Shown piece by piece: positions 8,316 through 15,774 of a DNA stretch of 40,769 nucleotides (position 1 is the first letter of the stretch; the number at the start of each line of letters is the position of its first letter). Source of the stretch: a virus; IMG/VR virus record IMGVR_UViG_3300025598_001356, positions 1 to 40,769 of that record. The stretch is one strand, 5' to 3'. The notes under the pieces were generated by a model, which saw only the letters and a program-made list of their open reading frames with translations, was not told where the DNA came from and made no database searches. A program made the translations under genes and the position numbers.

Positions 8316-9332
8316 TTGTTGTGTTTCGCAAGCACATAAACAATTCTTAATAGAACATATAGAAGATTTGAATTCGGGATCAAATTTTTCTGTGAAGTCT
8401 TTATCAAGAATATTAAAGGTATAGTCTAATCCATAAATCTTCTGTGTGCAGGCTCCTTGTATCGAACCTGTCCATTCAATGAAAACATTGTCTAATCCTA
8501 TATCACAACTCCACCCTTCAAAACCAGTCCAGCCATTATTAATATAGGTATTAGATTTTGTTTTCATGGTCTTACCATTTTCAAAGTGAGCAACGCTTTC
8601 GTAAAGTCTTATATGCCCGTCTGAAATTAATTTTCTATTTTTCCAGAACCATAATATGTTAGGTATTCTTTTTAAGGAGTTTTTTAAGAAACTTTTTTGT
8701 TCCTTTGTTAGTTGAATATCATTGGCATCGATAACTCGTATACCTTTGATGTTTGCTACATCCGGTTCAATGACTTCGCAGGTGGTTATAAACCAGTTGT
8801 ATTTGCTTTTTGTTTTCATGTATTCAATAACATCCAATCCTTCTTGCCAGTATTTCCTATCCATTAAAACCTTAACGGTGACCTTTTTACCTAACTCAAA
8901 TAGTGTATCTGCCACAGCTATCATATGATCAGGATCCGCTTGGGAAATATGATATGACAATCCTGCATTGTCTATTAAATGTCCGTATTCTTTCCACCAT
9001 CGCAATGTTCTTGAACCATTGCTAATCAAAGTAAAGTAAACATTATTTTCTTTTTTGATTTCTTCTATAAATTTACCAAGATCTTTCCATAAAGTAGGTT
9101 CTCCTCCTGCTAGACTAAGATGAACAACAGTTTTACCTAATTTAGTTTTGTATCTTTCAATCATGTGATTAAAATTTTTCACTATAAGATTGAGGTCTTC
9201 AGGAGATTTATAGTCGCCCTTATTACTGCCAGGCCAACAGTACTCGCATTTATAATTGCAAACGTTATTAGGATTCCATCTTATCGCTAAAATATTAGGT
9301 TTTTGTGTTGATACAATCTTTATAGGTTTCAT
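8295..9332 (-). CDS. radical SAM protein with C-terminal Cys cluster
   Basis: A 345-residue protein of the same subfamily as 7413-8315. C25-x3-C29-x2-C32 (CNYKCEYC) comes right after a short N-terminal strand, followed by LSLAGGEPTLW. The C-terminal part has GFEGWSCDIGLDNVFIEW, then SICSIKNCLCAC, a dense cysteine group for a likely auxiliary cluster. It is the last gene of the long minus-strand operon that starts near 14346. Its start codon shares four bases (ATGA) with the stop of the upstream gene, and its 3' end overlaps the convergent relative at 7413-8315. The adjacency of two related enzymes on opposite strands suggests an inverted duplication followed by divergence. Confidence 0.85.
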   Translation of the reverse strand: MKPIKIVSTQKPNILAIRWNPNNVCNYKCEYCWPGSNKGDYKSPEDLNLIVKNFNHMIERYKTKLGKTVVHLSLAGGEPTLWKDLGKFIEEIKKENNVYFTLISNGSRTLRWWKEYGHLIDNAGLSYHISQADPDHMIAVADTLFELGKKVTVKVLMDRKYWQEGLDVIEYMKTKSKYNWFITTCEVIEPDVANIKGIRVIDANDIQLTKEQKSFLKNSLKRIPNILWFWKNRKLISDGHIRLYESVAHFENGKTMKTKSNTYINNGWTGFEGWSCDIGLDNVFIEWTGSIQGACTQKIYGLDYTFNILDKDFTEKFDPEFKSSICSIKNCLCACETQQSKFRLS

Positions 9333-10747
9333 AATAAATGTGATAGTTCCGGAAATGTATTCTTAAAATTAGTGTTACGTTGTTTATCCATAACACTAAT
9401 ATAGTCTTTGAAATCTAATAGTAAGTTGGTATGATCTTCTTTATCCATCCAATCTAGTATCCCTTCCCAACGTTTCCATCCATAGGGGTTAACTTCCCAG
9501 AATTCTTCATCTTGTGTATAATTTTTCCATAGCCATTCCTGAAGAGCAACAAACAACTTGCGCACCTCCAGTTTGTCTTCCTTGGGCAACACACGTAGAC
9601 TTAGCCATGTAGGTATCCATAGCAAATGTACACCTACTAGTCCGCCACCCATTACATGACCTGCGGCATTCTTATCAAAATTAATTTTCTTAAAGTCCAT
9701 ACGCACTTTCCATTTAATGAAATCTGGAACGTGTTTGATATTTAATATCTGTACTGCCATGGCAATATTAGTTTGAATATTGTCTGGAGCATTATCTAAT
9801 TTGATTAAATTTTCTTCCACCGTCTTCCACTCGAGGGGATAACGTATATACTCTCCCCTTGGCCCAATACCATCTAAACTAACACCGACTTTGACTTTGC
9901 GGAATTGACTCCATATTTCAATGATCTCGTCGTTGACTAATATACCATTAGTATTATATCTTAAGCTAATTTGTTTAGCATAACCACGTTTTATAATTTC
10001 TAAAAGAAACACCTTGTGTTCTTTGATCAGTAGAGGCTCACCCCCAGCAAAATATAATTGTTTGATGTTGGGAATTTGATCATATACTTCTTCCCAGAAC
10101 TCAGGATTTTCGTGCCACTTGTTATTGAACTCGTCAGACTCCCAACTCATTTGTTTTTTAATTAAAGGGCTGGTAAAAATAGGGAATACTTTTTTATGTT
10201 CAGGTACCCACAAACTACTATCGTGTGGACTACACATGATGCATTTCAAATTACATGTATGCCCTAGCCTTAGATCTAGATATTGCAACTTGTAGGGAAC
10301 AGTTCCGTCTATTTCTGTTTCTGCAATTAGTTCTTTAATATCAATTTTTTCGTTCAAGTGCCACGTACCAGTTTCCCAAATACGTTTACTGGCAATACCT
10401 TCTGCTTCTTCTTCATAACACTTTACACAACTGGCAGGAACTTCGCCTGCCAACATAGTTTTACGCACCGATTTCATATAGTCGTTATTAAATGCTTCTG
10501 TAGGTAAGTCCTTGGCAAAGTTAGCAGGATTGCCATTTTCTTTTTTTACAAGTCCTACTGTATAGTCTCCGCTATCGGCACCGCTTGCATTGGCAACACA
10601 ACAAATACGCATATCACCATTGGGCCTTGTTGCTAAATGAATCCATGGTAAAACACAGAAACTAGCACTACCGGTTAAATCTGTAATCTGTTGTTGCCAG
10701 TTACCTAATTGTGTTTCGGCCGGTTGTATCCAAAATGTTTTACTCAT
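9329..10747 (-). CDS. twitch/SPASM-type radical SAM protein with N-terminal Cys cluster
   Basis: About 472 residues. The N-terminal cysteine block reads FCVLPWIHLATRPNGDMRICC and is followed by PASCVKCYEEEAEG. The radical SAM triad is C165, C169, C172 (CNLKCIMC), followed by FAGGEPLL. Towards the end is QRNTNFKNTFPELSHLL, the signature shared by five proteins in the window. The frame is open to 10780, but the ATG at 10747 overlaps the upstream stop by eight bases (ATGAGTAA) and leads straight into MSKTFWIQP, so it is preferred. The family is annotated from many uncultured phages and bacteria as twitch-domain radical SAM; its chemistry here is unknown. Confidence 0.85.
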   Translation of the reverse strand: MSKTFWIQPAETQLGNWQQQITDLTGSASFCVLPWIHLATRPNGDMRICCVANASGADSGDYTVGLVKKENGNPANFAKDLPTEAFNNDYMKSVRKTMLAGEVPASCVKCYEEEAEGIASKRIWETGTWHLNEKIDIKELIAETEIDGTVPYKLQYLDLRLGHTCNLKCIMCSPHDSSLWVPEHKKVFPIFTSPLIKKQMSWESDEFNNKWHENPEFWEEVYDQIPNIKQLYFAGGEPLLIKEHKVFLLEIIKRGYAKQISLRYNTNGILVNDEIIEIWSQFRKVKVGVSLDGIGPRGEYIRYPLEWKTVEENLIKLDNAPDNIQTNIAMAVQILNIKHVPDFIKWKVRMDFKKINFDKNAAGHVMGGGLVGVHLLWIPTWLSLRVLPKEDKLEVRKLFVALQEWLWKNYTQDEEFWEVNPYGWKRWEGILDWMDKEDHTNLLLDFKDYISVMDKQRNTNFKNTFPELSHLL

Positions 10748-11825
10748 TGATTGATGTCTCAGTTTCTTGTTCGTGAACACCTAAATATGGACTGTATGGC
10801 CCGCACATAATGATACAAGTAGAACTAGATCGATCTTTCCATTTTTGTTGCCACATGGTTTGCCATTGTTTGGATTCGATGATATTTTGAAATCCTTCCT
10901 TGAGTACATTTAATCTAGGAAATGCTAATACTTGATTTCTTACTCTTTCACCTTCTTCAATAATAGAATCTTCTTGGAACAGATCATAAGATTTATATAA
11001 ATCAACATCGTAGTTTGTGTATAAAAATGCACCAATCATACAACAAGGGCTTAGTTGATAATGCGCATCTATAAACAAATCTTTATCTCGCATAGCCACA
11101 CAATTAATCTTATCAGCGTTAGGCCAATTTTGATGTCCTTCTAAGTCTGATTTACTTACAAATTTAATAGTACTGTCGCTAGGTTGTTCAAGATTATATA
11201 AAAATTTTCCATGCTCATCTACAACTGGAAAAGGTCTCCCATGTCGTCTACTGGTTTTCATGGTAAATTGTTTGAAACCTAATTCTTTAGATAGCTGTTC
11301 TGCTTCTCTAACTTGATGTTCGTTATGTTTGAATCTAATAAAATGCCATTCGGCTGTTCCGCCTGCTTCTATAAAAGTTTGGGCATTTTTCAAAATCATA
11401 CTATAATTAGTTCCAACACGATAAATGCTGTGTGTATCTTCTAGTCCATCTATAGCAAATATTACATTATGATTATTAGGTAATGCAGATTTTAGTTCTT
11501 TCCACCAAGCTGTAGATCTTAAACTACCGTTGGTATGTATAGCTATTTCTATTTCAGGATTGCTGTTTTTAACATATTCACACATTTTAATAATATCATT
11601 GTTTATCAACGGATCACCAAAGTTTCCACAAAAATTTATTATTTTAAGTTGTTGTAATACGTCTATAGGAAATATCTTTACAAAATCATCTATTGACCAA
11701 TCATTTATTTCTAGCAAGGGATTATCGATTCCACCGTGGATATTTCTTGGACACATAGGACAAGATGCTTGGCATCTATTGGTAATCTCCAAGTGAACAC
11801 TTTTAAGTTCGGACATACTAAACAT
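10740..11825 (-). CDS. radical SAM protein (CxxxCPMC group)
   Basis: A 361-residue enzyme beginning with VHLEITNRCQASCPMCPR. The cluster cysteines are C18, C22 and C25. A NFCGNFGDPL stretch takes the place of the usual GGEP, a variant seen in the two related proteins at 12413 and 34810 as well. A central FKHNEHQVREAEQL motif is also shared by all three. The C-terminal region has CVAMRDKDLFIDAHYQLSPCCM and later STCIIMCG, a SPASM-like auxiliary-cluster arrangement. The ATG at 11825 is preceded at 8 bases by AGGA; a second in-frame ATG at 11816 is possible. It lies between the methyltransferase gene and another radical SAM gene, overlapping both. Confidence 0.85.
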   Translation of the reverse strand: MFSMSELKSVHLEITNRCQASCPMCPRNIHGGIDNPLLEINDWSIDDFVKIFPIDVLQQLKIINFCGNFGDPLINNDIIKMCEYVKNSNPEIEIAIHTNGSLRSTAWWKELKSALPNNHNVIFAIDGLEDTHSIYRVGTNYSMILKNAQTFIEAGGTAEWHFIRFKHNEHQVREAEQLSKELGFKQFTMKTSRRHGRPFPVVDEHGKFLYNLEQPSDSTIKFVSKSDLEGHQNWPNADKINCVAMRDKDLFIDAHYQLSPCCMIGAFLYTNYDVDLYKSYDLFQEDSIIEEGERVRNQVLAFPRLNVLKEGFQNIIESKQWQTMWQQKWKDRSSSTCIIMCGPYSPYLGVHEQETETSINE

Positions 11826-12423
11826 TTTTATTTCCTATGATCATCCAACGAGTATATAAGGGTAACGCCAATTCACCGGCCCAGACAACATCAATTTTAG
11901 ACTGAGCTTTGAATTCATCCAAGCTATTGGCAATCCTAATATGCTCAGGTATATTGTAGTTATTACTTTGTAGCACCAGCAAACTGTCATTAGGCACTAG
12001 ATCTAACCACTTGTGATACTGTGCTTGTGTGATATGTTCACAGCTAGTATTGATTACAATGTTGGCTTCACTCATAGTGCTACACATGTCTGCTGTAATG
12101 GCTGAGAATCTTCCTTGTATTTCTTCTCCCTTGTTCATCATAGTTGCTGTCTTTTCACAACTGGGATCTATATCAATGCTACGAATCTTCCAAACAGGTA
12201 TTGTGCTTTGAAATAGCATACTGGCCAACACACCCACCCAGCCGCCATAGATGTCTACATCATATGGTCCGGACTTGATAGAACAATGCATAGCTAAGGT
12301 TTCAATCAGCCACTCTTTACTTTTGAGTTGGCCGCTCCAAAAGGCATCCATAGTGCGCAAGGGATCTTCACTTTGTCTAATGGCCTGCATCCAGTAGTGT
12401 AAGTGTTCAGAGTCAATTAACAA
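11818..12423 (-). CDS. class I SAM-dependent methyltransferase-like protein
   Basis: About 201 residues with a Rossmann SAM-binding pattern: VDIYGGWVGVLASML (motif I, glycine loop) followed by IRSIDIDPSCEKTA (acidic end of beta2, ribose contact) and ITADMCSTM, then INTSCEHI as motif IV. These features indicate a small class I methyltransferase or a non-catalytic relative. A TTG at 12423 is chosen because GGGAG sits six bases before it; a TTG at 12444 would add seven residues, and an overlap with the upstream stop exists in both cases. It is embedded in a run of radical SAM genes, so O-, N- or C-methylation of the pathway product is the simplest reading. Confidence 0.65.
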   Translation of the reverse strand: MLIDSEHLHYWMQAIRQSEDPLRTMDAFWSGQLKSKEWLIETLAMHCSIKSGPYDVDIYGGWVGVLASMLFQSTIPVWKIRSIDIDPSCEKTATMMNKGEEIQGRFSAITADMCSTMSEANIVINTSCEHITQAQYHKWLDLVPNDSLLVLQSNNYNIPEHIRIANSLDEFKAQSKIDVVWAGELALPLYTRWMIIGNKNV

Positions 12424-13399
12424 ATTGTGCTCCCATCTTGTCAAAACTGCCGCACTGTTTACTGCACTCCAATAGAGGTTTAATATTCCATGTATCCTCT
12501 ATTTGTTGAAAATATCCAGAATCAAAGATATCTTCTAAAGATTGTGTATTTAGATTAAGAAATTTGCCAATAGTATCCATGTAGTCTACACGACTGTCTT
12601 GTCTTGGTACATACCAACTAAAGTCAAGCCAACAACAGGGGCTTATAACTCCGTTAGCAGAAACGTAAAATTGTTTACTTGTTTTTGCTTTACATTTAAT
12701 AATAGGTTTGATTTCGGTAATAGACGATTTAACTTTTGGAATCATATCCAAACTATGCTGTGTGGGGTAAAGAATGTGTTTGGTTTTCCCACTATCGTCT
12801 AGCACATGCAATTTATTTTCTGAAAATCTACTAGTGTGTTTCACACTAAATTCTTTGAAGCCCAGCGAGTGAGACAACTGTTTGCAATCGTCAATTTGAT
12901 GTTCGTTATGTTTGAACGCCAACATGTCCCATCTTGCTACTCCGCCTGCTTCTATAAAAGCCGTGGCATTTTTTATAATTTTGTTCCAGTCAGTATCCAC
13001 TCTGTACAAAGAATGGGTGTCTGCAAGGCCGTCGATACCAAACACAACTTTGACATTATATTGAGCTAGTTCTTTCCACCAATGTATATTCCTTGCACTG
13101 CCATTTGTATTCATCTGTAATTGAATATGCGGATTTATCGTTTTTAGGTATTGTATTATTTCTAGACAATCTTCTGCAATAATAGGATCTCCTAAATTAC
13201 CACACATAAAAATTCGATCAAGCTGTCGAATAAAATCTGGATTAAACCATTTCTTAAAAGTATCTAAATTTATTTCTGTTATTTCAAACAACGGATTAAT
13301 AATACCGCCATTAACACGTCGTGGGCACATGGGGCAACGTGCTTGGCATTTGCTGGTTAATTCTAAGTGGATTTCTTTTATATCTTCTAATTTATACAT
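12413..13399 (-). CDS. radical SAM protein (CxxxCPMC group)
   Basis: A 328-residue relative of the genes at 10740 and 34810. It starts with IHLELTSKCQARCPMCPR (C18, C22, C25), has the MCGNLGDPI variant in place of GGEP, and carries FKHNEHQIDDCKQLS in the middle. The C terminus has SANGVISPCCWLDF and LLECSKQCGSF, likely auxiliary-cluster cysteines. The DNA encoding the FKHNEHQ segment is nearly identical to that in the gene at 10740, which supports duplication within the operon. Its start overlaps the stop of the gene at 13387 by about 13 bases. The substrate is unknown. Confidence 0.85.
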   Translation of the reverse strand: MYKLEDIKEIHLELTSKCQARCPMCPRRVNGGIINPLFEITEINLDTFKKWFNPDFIRQLDRIFMCGNLGDPIIAEDCLEIIQYLKTINPHIQLQMNTNGSARNIHWWKELAQYNVKVVFGIDGLADTHSLYRVDTDWNKIIKNATAFIEAGGVARWDMLAFKHNEHQIDDCKQLSHSLGFKEFSVKHTSRFSENKLHVLDDSGKTKHILYPTQHSLDMIPKVKSSITEIKPIIKCKAKTSKQFYVSANGVISPCCWLDFSWYVPRQDSRVDYMDTIGKFLNLNTQSLEDIFDSGYFQQIEDTWNIKPLLECSKQCGSFDKMGAQFVN

Positions 13400-14346
13400 T
13401 TTGGTATTTTACTATCGGCGCTACTTACGCACCTTTCGGTTACGCATGGTCTAGGGGCGGAAAACAAAGTAAAGTTGTCTAACGTTCCCAGAGGTTGTTC
13501 TTTACAGCTATATGCTCTCTTGACCTCATTACCTCTTATTATAACACTCTGATAGCCTGCATTGCAAGTCCAATTGGCAAACTGATTAAAGCCCAATGCA
13601 TTAAATCTCTCTGCTTGATCTATGTAATAATCTTGCTCACCATCAGTTAGACGAATTTGATAACCTTCCTGTTGTTCAAAATCATCTTGCATGATCTTAA
13701 CCATATCAGGAGTATAGCCAGTAACAATGGATGTAGCGGTATCGTTGCTCTGTGGTTTGAGTGTTACATTGATTCCACGGTCACGCAAACGGTTGCATCG
13801 TTCTAATGTTTCATAAAACAGTTCTGGCACCATAACTTGGTTGACTGTTACATGTACTCGTTCATACATTAGTTGTAGGCATTTGTCACCAAACTCCTGC
13901 TCTTTGGCAAACTCAGCGTGAAAGCTGGCTGTGATACTACGACGCTGTAAACAGTCAGTGATATCGCACCAATTCTCCCACCATTTTGATCCTGGCGACA
14001 AATTGGTTGTCATATGTATGCTTTGATAGCTACTTTGGGTTTCATCCAAGTGTTTGATTAAATTGGGAAGCTCTTTATAAGCCGTAGGTTCGCCGCCACT
14101 AAAACTCCAGTGGAATTGGGTAAATCCGTTCAAACCAGCTTGACGCTTTATCTCGTTGACTGTAGACTTATAAACTTCTAAAGTTTGGTAGTCCAACTTG
14201 TTACTTCGAGCATATGGCCAGCAATAGCTACACTTGTAATTACAAAATCTTCCCAATATCCAACTTATGTTAAATAAAGGACGATCCAACATTGTTTGCT
14301 GTCCAAACCGTTGTATTTTTGCGAATGGGATAAGAGAGAAATTCAT
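13387..14346 (-). CDS. radical SAM protein with C-terminal Cys cluster
   Basis: A 319-residue protein grouped with 7413 and 8295. The triad is C35-x3-C39-x2-C42 (CNYKCSYC), with the SFSGGEPTAY motif after it. The end has ANWTCNAGYQSVII, then AYSCKEQ and CVTERCVSS, again a C-terminal cysteine cluster. It is the first gene of the minus-strand operon that runs to 8295. Its first codons overlap a plus-strand consensus -35 box (14346-14351), so transcription toward the tRNA-like gene starts just outside this coding sequence. Its own promoter must lie within or beyond the tRNA-like gene on the minus strand; I see only a weak candidate there. Confidence 0.85.
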   Translation of the reverse strand: MNFSLIPFAKIQRFGQQTMLDRPLFNISWILGRFCNYKCSYCWPYARSNKLDYQTLEVYKSTVNEIKRQAGLNGFTQFHWSFSGGEPTAYKELPNLIKHLDETQSSYQSIHMTTNLSPGSKWWENWCDITDCLQRRSITASFHAEFAKEQEFGDKCLQLMYERVHVTVNQVMVPELFYETLERCNRLRDRGINVTLKPQSNDTATSIVTGYTPDMVKIMQDDFEQQEGYQIRLTDGEQDYYIDQAERFNALGFNQFANWTCNAGYQSVIIRGNEVKRAYSCKEQPLGTLDNFTLFSAPRPCVTERCVSSADSKIPKCIN

Positions 14347-14374
14347 TGACAGTATTTACAAAGGATGCTATAAT
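14346..14374 (+). promoter_or_regulatory. consensus sigma70 promoter for the tRNA-like RNA
   Basis: TTGACA at 14346-14351 and TATAAT at 14369-14374 are separated by exactly 17 bases, a perfect sigma70 promoter. Transcription would begin about seven bases after the -10, at or next to 14381. That is the first base of the 7-bp acceptor-like stem of the downstream RNA. Host RNA polymerase could therefore express this RNA without viral factors. The -35 lies over the start codon of the divergent radical SAM gene. Confidence 0.8.
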
Positions 14375-14380
14375 TACTAC

Positions 14381-14491
14381 GTGGACGTGAGTGTAACTTG
14401 GTAAACCTCCTCCTAGTAGCTTCGGCGAACGGAGGGAACGGGTCTAGCTCATTGAGTGACTTTGAAGGTTCGAATCCTTCCGTCCACACCA
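14381..14491 (+). tRNA. tRNA-like RNA, 111 nt, atypical body (anticodon not identifiable)
   Basis: The ends are tRNA-like. GTGGACG (14381-14387) pairs perfectly with CGTCCAC (14481-14487), followed by A and an encoded CCA. Just before is a perfect T arm: stem GAAGG/CCTTC with loop TTCGAAT (14464-14480). The 5' part has a D-loop-like AACTTGGTA. The middle does not fit a tRNA: there is no 5-bp stem with a 7-base anticodon loop. Instead CCTCC/GGAGG (14409-14413/14431-14435) closes a 17-base loop containing a GC-UUCG-GC mini-hairpin, and GTC..GCTC-ATT-GAGT-GAC (14442-14460) forms a variable-arm-like hairpin. It may be a degenerate or insertion-bearing class II tRNA, or a tRNA mimic. A consensus promoter places its start exactly at the 5' end. 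Confidence 0.5.
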
Positions 14492-14520
14492 TTTTTAACT
14501 TAGGCACTGAAAGGCATTGT

Positions 14521-14847
14521 ATGAAAAAGGCACTGGTATTAGTTGTAATGTTAGCAACCACTAACGTGTTTGCATATTCTGAAGATCCACATCAACAATT
14601 TGATATGACTCATAATGAAGTAAATGAAACAAAGATTTCATTTATACAAGCGCCTGTCGATGTTACCAAAACCTGTGACGAGGAAAGTCGCCGACGTGGT
14701 TTTAACGGAATGCCTTACAACGTCGATGCCTGTAGTTTTTACAATGGTTCTAAATCCGAGTGTACTATTGTTACAGGAAGAACAACAAACTTTCATACCA
14801 TTGGACACGAAGTCCGTCATTGTTTGCAAGGCCACTGGCACAAATGA
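14521..14847 (+). CDS. secreted small HExxH protein (putative metallopeptidase-like)
   Basis: A 108-residue protein. It begins with a clear signal peptide, MKKALVLVVMLATTNVFA, probably cleaved after the A-x-A-like VFA, so it should go to the periplasm. Near the C terminus is GHEVRHCLQGHWHK, with H96-E-x-x-H100, the zinc-binding signature of metallopeptidases, plus further histidines. The protein is very small for an active protease. Two other proteins in the window (15775, 25912) also have HExxH. Four cysteines may form disulfides. Its stop overlaps the start of the next gene by four bases. Transcription from the promoter at 14346 could read through the tRNA-like gene into it, since no terminator is seen. 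Confidence 0.65.
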   Translation: MKKALVLVVMLATTNVFAYSEDPHQQFDMTHNEVNETKISFIQAPVDVTKTCDEESRRRGFNGMPYNVDACSFYNGSKSECTIVTGRTTNFHTIGHEVRHCLQGHWHK

Positions 14848-15377
14848 AAAAAGTAGCATCAAGTCCTGAACGTCATACCTTTCAAAAAGAAGGGTATATC
14901 AAGCGTTGTGAGAAAGAAGGCAAAGAACCCAATTCCGACTATGTTGCCATGTACAAGACTTGGCGTGAACAGGATGAGGAGAATCTAAAAGACCCTGTGT
15001 GGCAAAAGAACAATATGGAGTACGATCTCCGTAGTTCAAAAGAACTTTGCGACAAAGTTAAGGCCAGTGATGCGTATGCTCAAAACTTATATGCGGCCAT
15101 GTGTAACATGACTTGGCAAAGCAGAGAGTTTTGGCAGGAAATGAAAGGTGAAACTTGGAGTTGCTCTTGGCGTCACTCTGGTGGTATAATTGCTGACATG
15201 CGTGAACAAGGTGATTACATCGATTGGTATTGTAGCGGTATTGGCGGTGGACTCGGCAATGGCGATGAAGAAGGTAATAAAGGCTATGTGCCAGAAGGTG
15301 TAGTCACTGAAGAAATTGAGTTGGACTTAAACCGTTTAGGTTGGAGACCAATTCCTTATGAGGATGACGAAGTTTAA
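14844..15377 (+). CDS. hypothetical phage protein
   Basis: A 177-residue protein that I do not recognise. It is charged and soluble-looking. It has several Trp and Cys residues (MCNMTWQSREFW, TWSCSWRHSGG) and a glycine-rich GIGGGLGNGDEEG turn, and ends in an acidic PYEDDEV tail. The start at 14844 overlaps the stop of the secreted HExxH gene (ATGA), indicating coupled translation. The central region with WRHSGGIIADMRE resembles phage proteins of unknown function encoded near DNA-metabolism genes. No function is claimed. Confidence 0.6.
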   Translation: MKKVASSPERHTFQKEGYIKRCEKEGKEPNSDYVAMYKTWREQDEENLKDPVWQKNNMEYDLRSSKELCDKVKASDAYAQNLYAAMCNMTWQSREFWQEMKGETWSCSWRHSGGIIADMREQGDYIDWYCSGIGGGLGNGDEEGNKGYVPEGVVTEEIELDLNRLGWRPIPYEDDEV

Positions 15378-15391
15378 GGTTAAATATTAGC

Positions 15392-15562
15392 ATGACACAT
15401 TGGACCGTAACAGTTGAAGAAGCAGAAGATGGTAGTGGGGACCTAGTACTGCCATTACCTCAAGACTTATTGGATTTACAAGGATGGGTAGAAGGTGACA
15501 CACTTGAGTGGACAGATAATAAGGATGGCTCGTGGAGCATAGCAAAAGTAACTAATGGCTAA
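15392..15562 (+). CDS. small AbrB/MazE-like protein
   Basis: A 56-residue protein not obvious from long reading frames. The sequence MTHWTVTVEEAEDGSG is followed by LVLPLPQDLLDLQGWVEGD and TLEWTDNKDGSWS. The pattern of a short strand, LPLPxxLLxxxGWxxGDxLEW, then a strand fits a swapped-hairpin AbrB-like DNA-binding domain, the fold of MazE-type antitoxins and many small phage regulators. It sits directly upstream of the IF-1 gene and overlaps it by eight bases, so its expression is tied to infA. No toxin partner is visible next to it, so an antitoxin role is unlikely. A regulator of this operon is possible but not shown. Confidence 0.6.
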   Translation: MTHWTVTVEEAEDGSGDLVLPLPQDLLDLQGWVEGDTLEWTDNKDGSWSIAKVTNG

Positions 15563-15773
15563 AGACGACACGTTAGAATTTACCGGAGAGGTAGAAGAAG
15601 TATTGCCTGGCAATATGTTTAGAGTTAGAGTAGAGGGATATGATAAACCGCTACTTTGCTATTTGGGTGGTAAGCTCAAACAAAACAAAATTAGAATCAT
15701 ATTAGGCGACGAAGTAAGATTAGAAGTCAGCGTATATGATTTGAGCAAGGGCAGGATCACTTATAGGTTGTAA
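15555..15773 (+). CDS. infA: translation initiation factor IF-1
   Basis: A 72-residue protein, the exact family length. MAKDDTLEFTGEVEEVLPGN, then MFRVRVEGYDKPLLCYLGGK and a C-terminal YDLSKGRITYRL match IF-1 along its whole length: the OB-fold strands, the LGGKLKQNKIRIILGD segment corresponding to the ISGKMRKN-IRIL-GD core, and the invariant YDLSKGRI. IF-1 occupies the ribosomal A site of the 30S subunit during initiation and supports IF-2 and IF-3. Host IF-1 is normally chromosomal, so a phage copy suggests capture to favour viral initiation. It overlaps the AbrB-like gene by eight bases and is one base before the HExxH gene at 15775. Confidence 0.92.
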   Translation: MAKDDTLEFTGEVEEVLPGNMFRVRVEGYDKPLLCYLGGKLKQNKIRIILGDEVRLEVSVYDLSKGRITYRL

Positions 15774-15774
15774 T

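Noticed and set aside
14343-14561. Minus-strand open frame across the tRNA-like gene (WTEGFEPSKS)
   Set aside because: This kind of peptide is a well-known product of reading a tRNA backwards. It overlaps the RNA and the divergent start, so it is not a gene.
15392-15562. AbrB-like protein as antitoxin of a toxin-antitoxin pair
   Set aside because: The adjacent gene is IF-1, not a toxin, and no MazF-, PIN- or RelE-like protein lies nearby.
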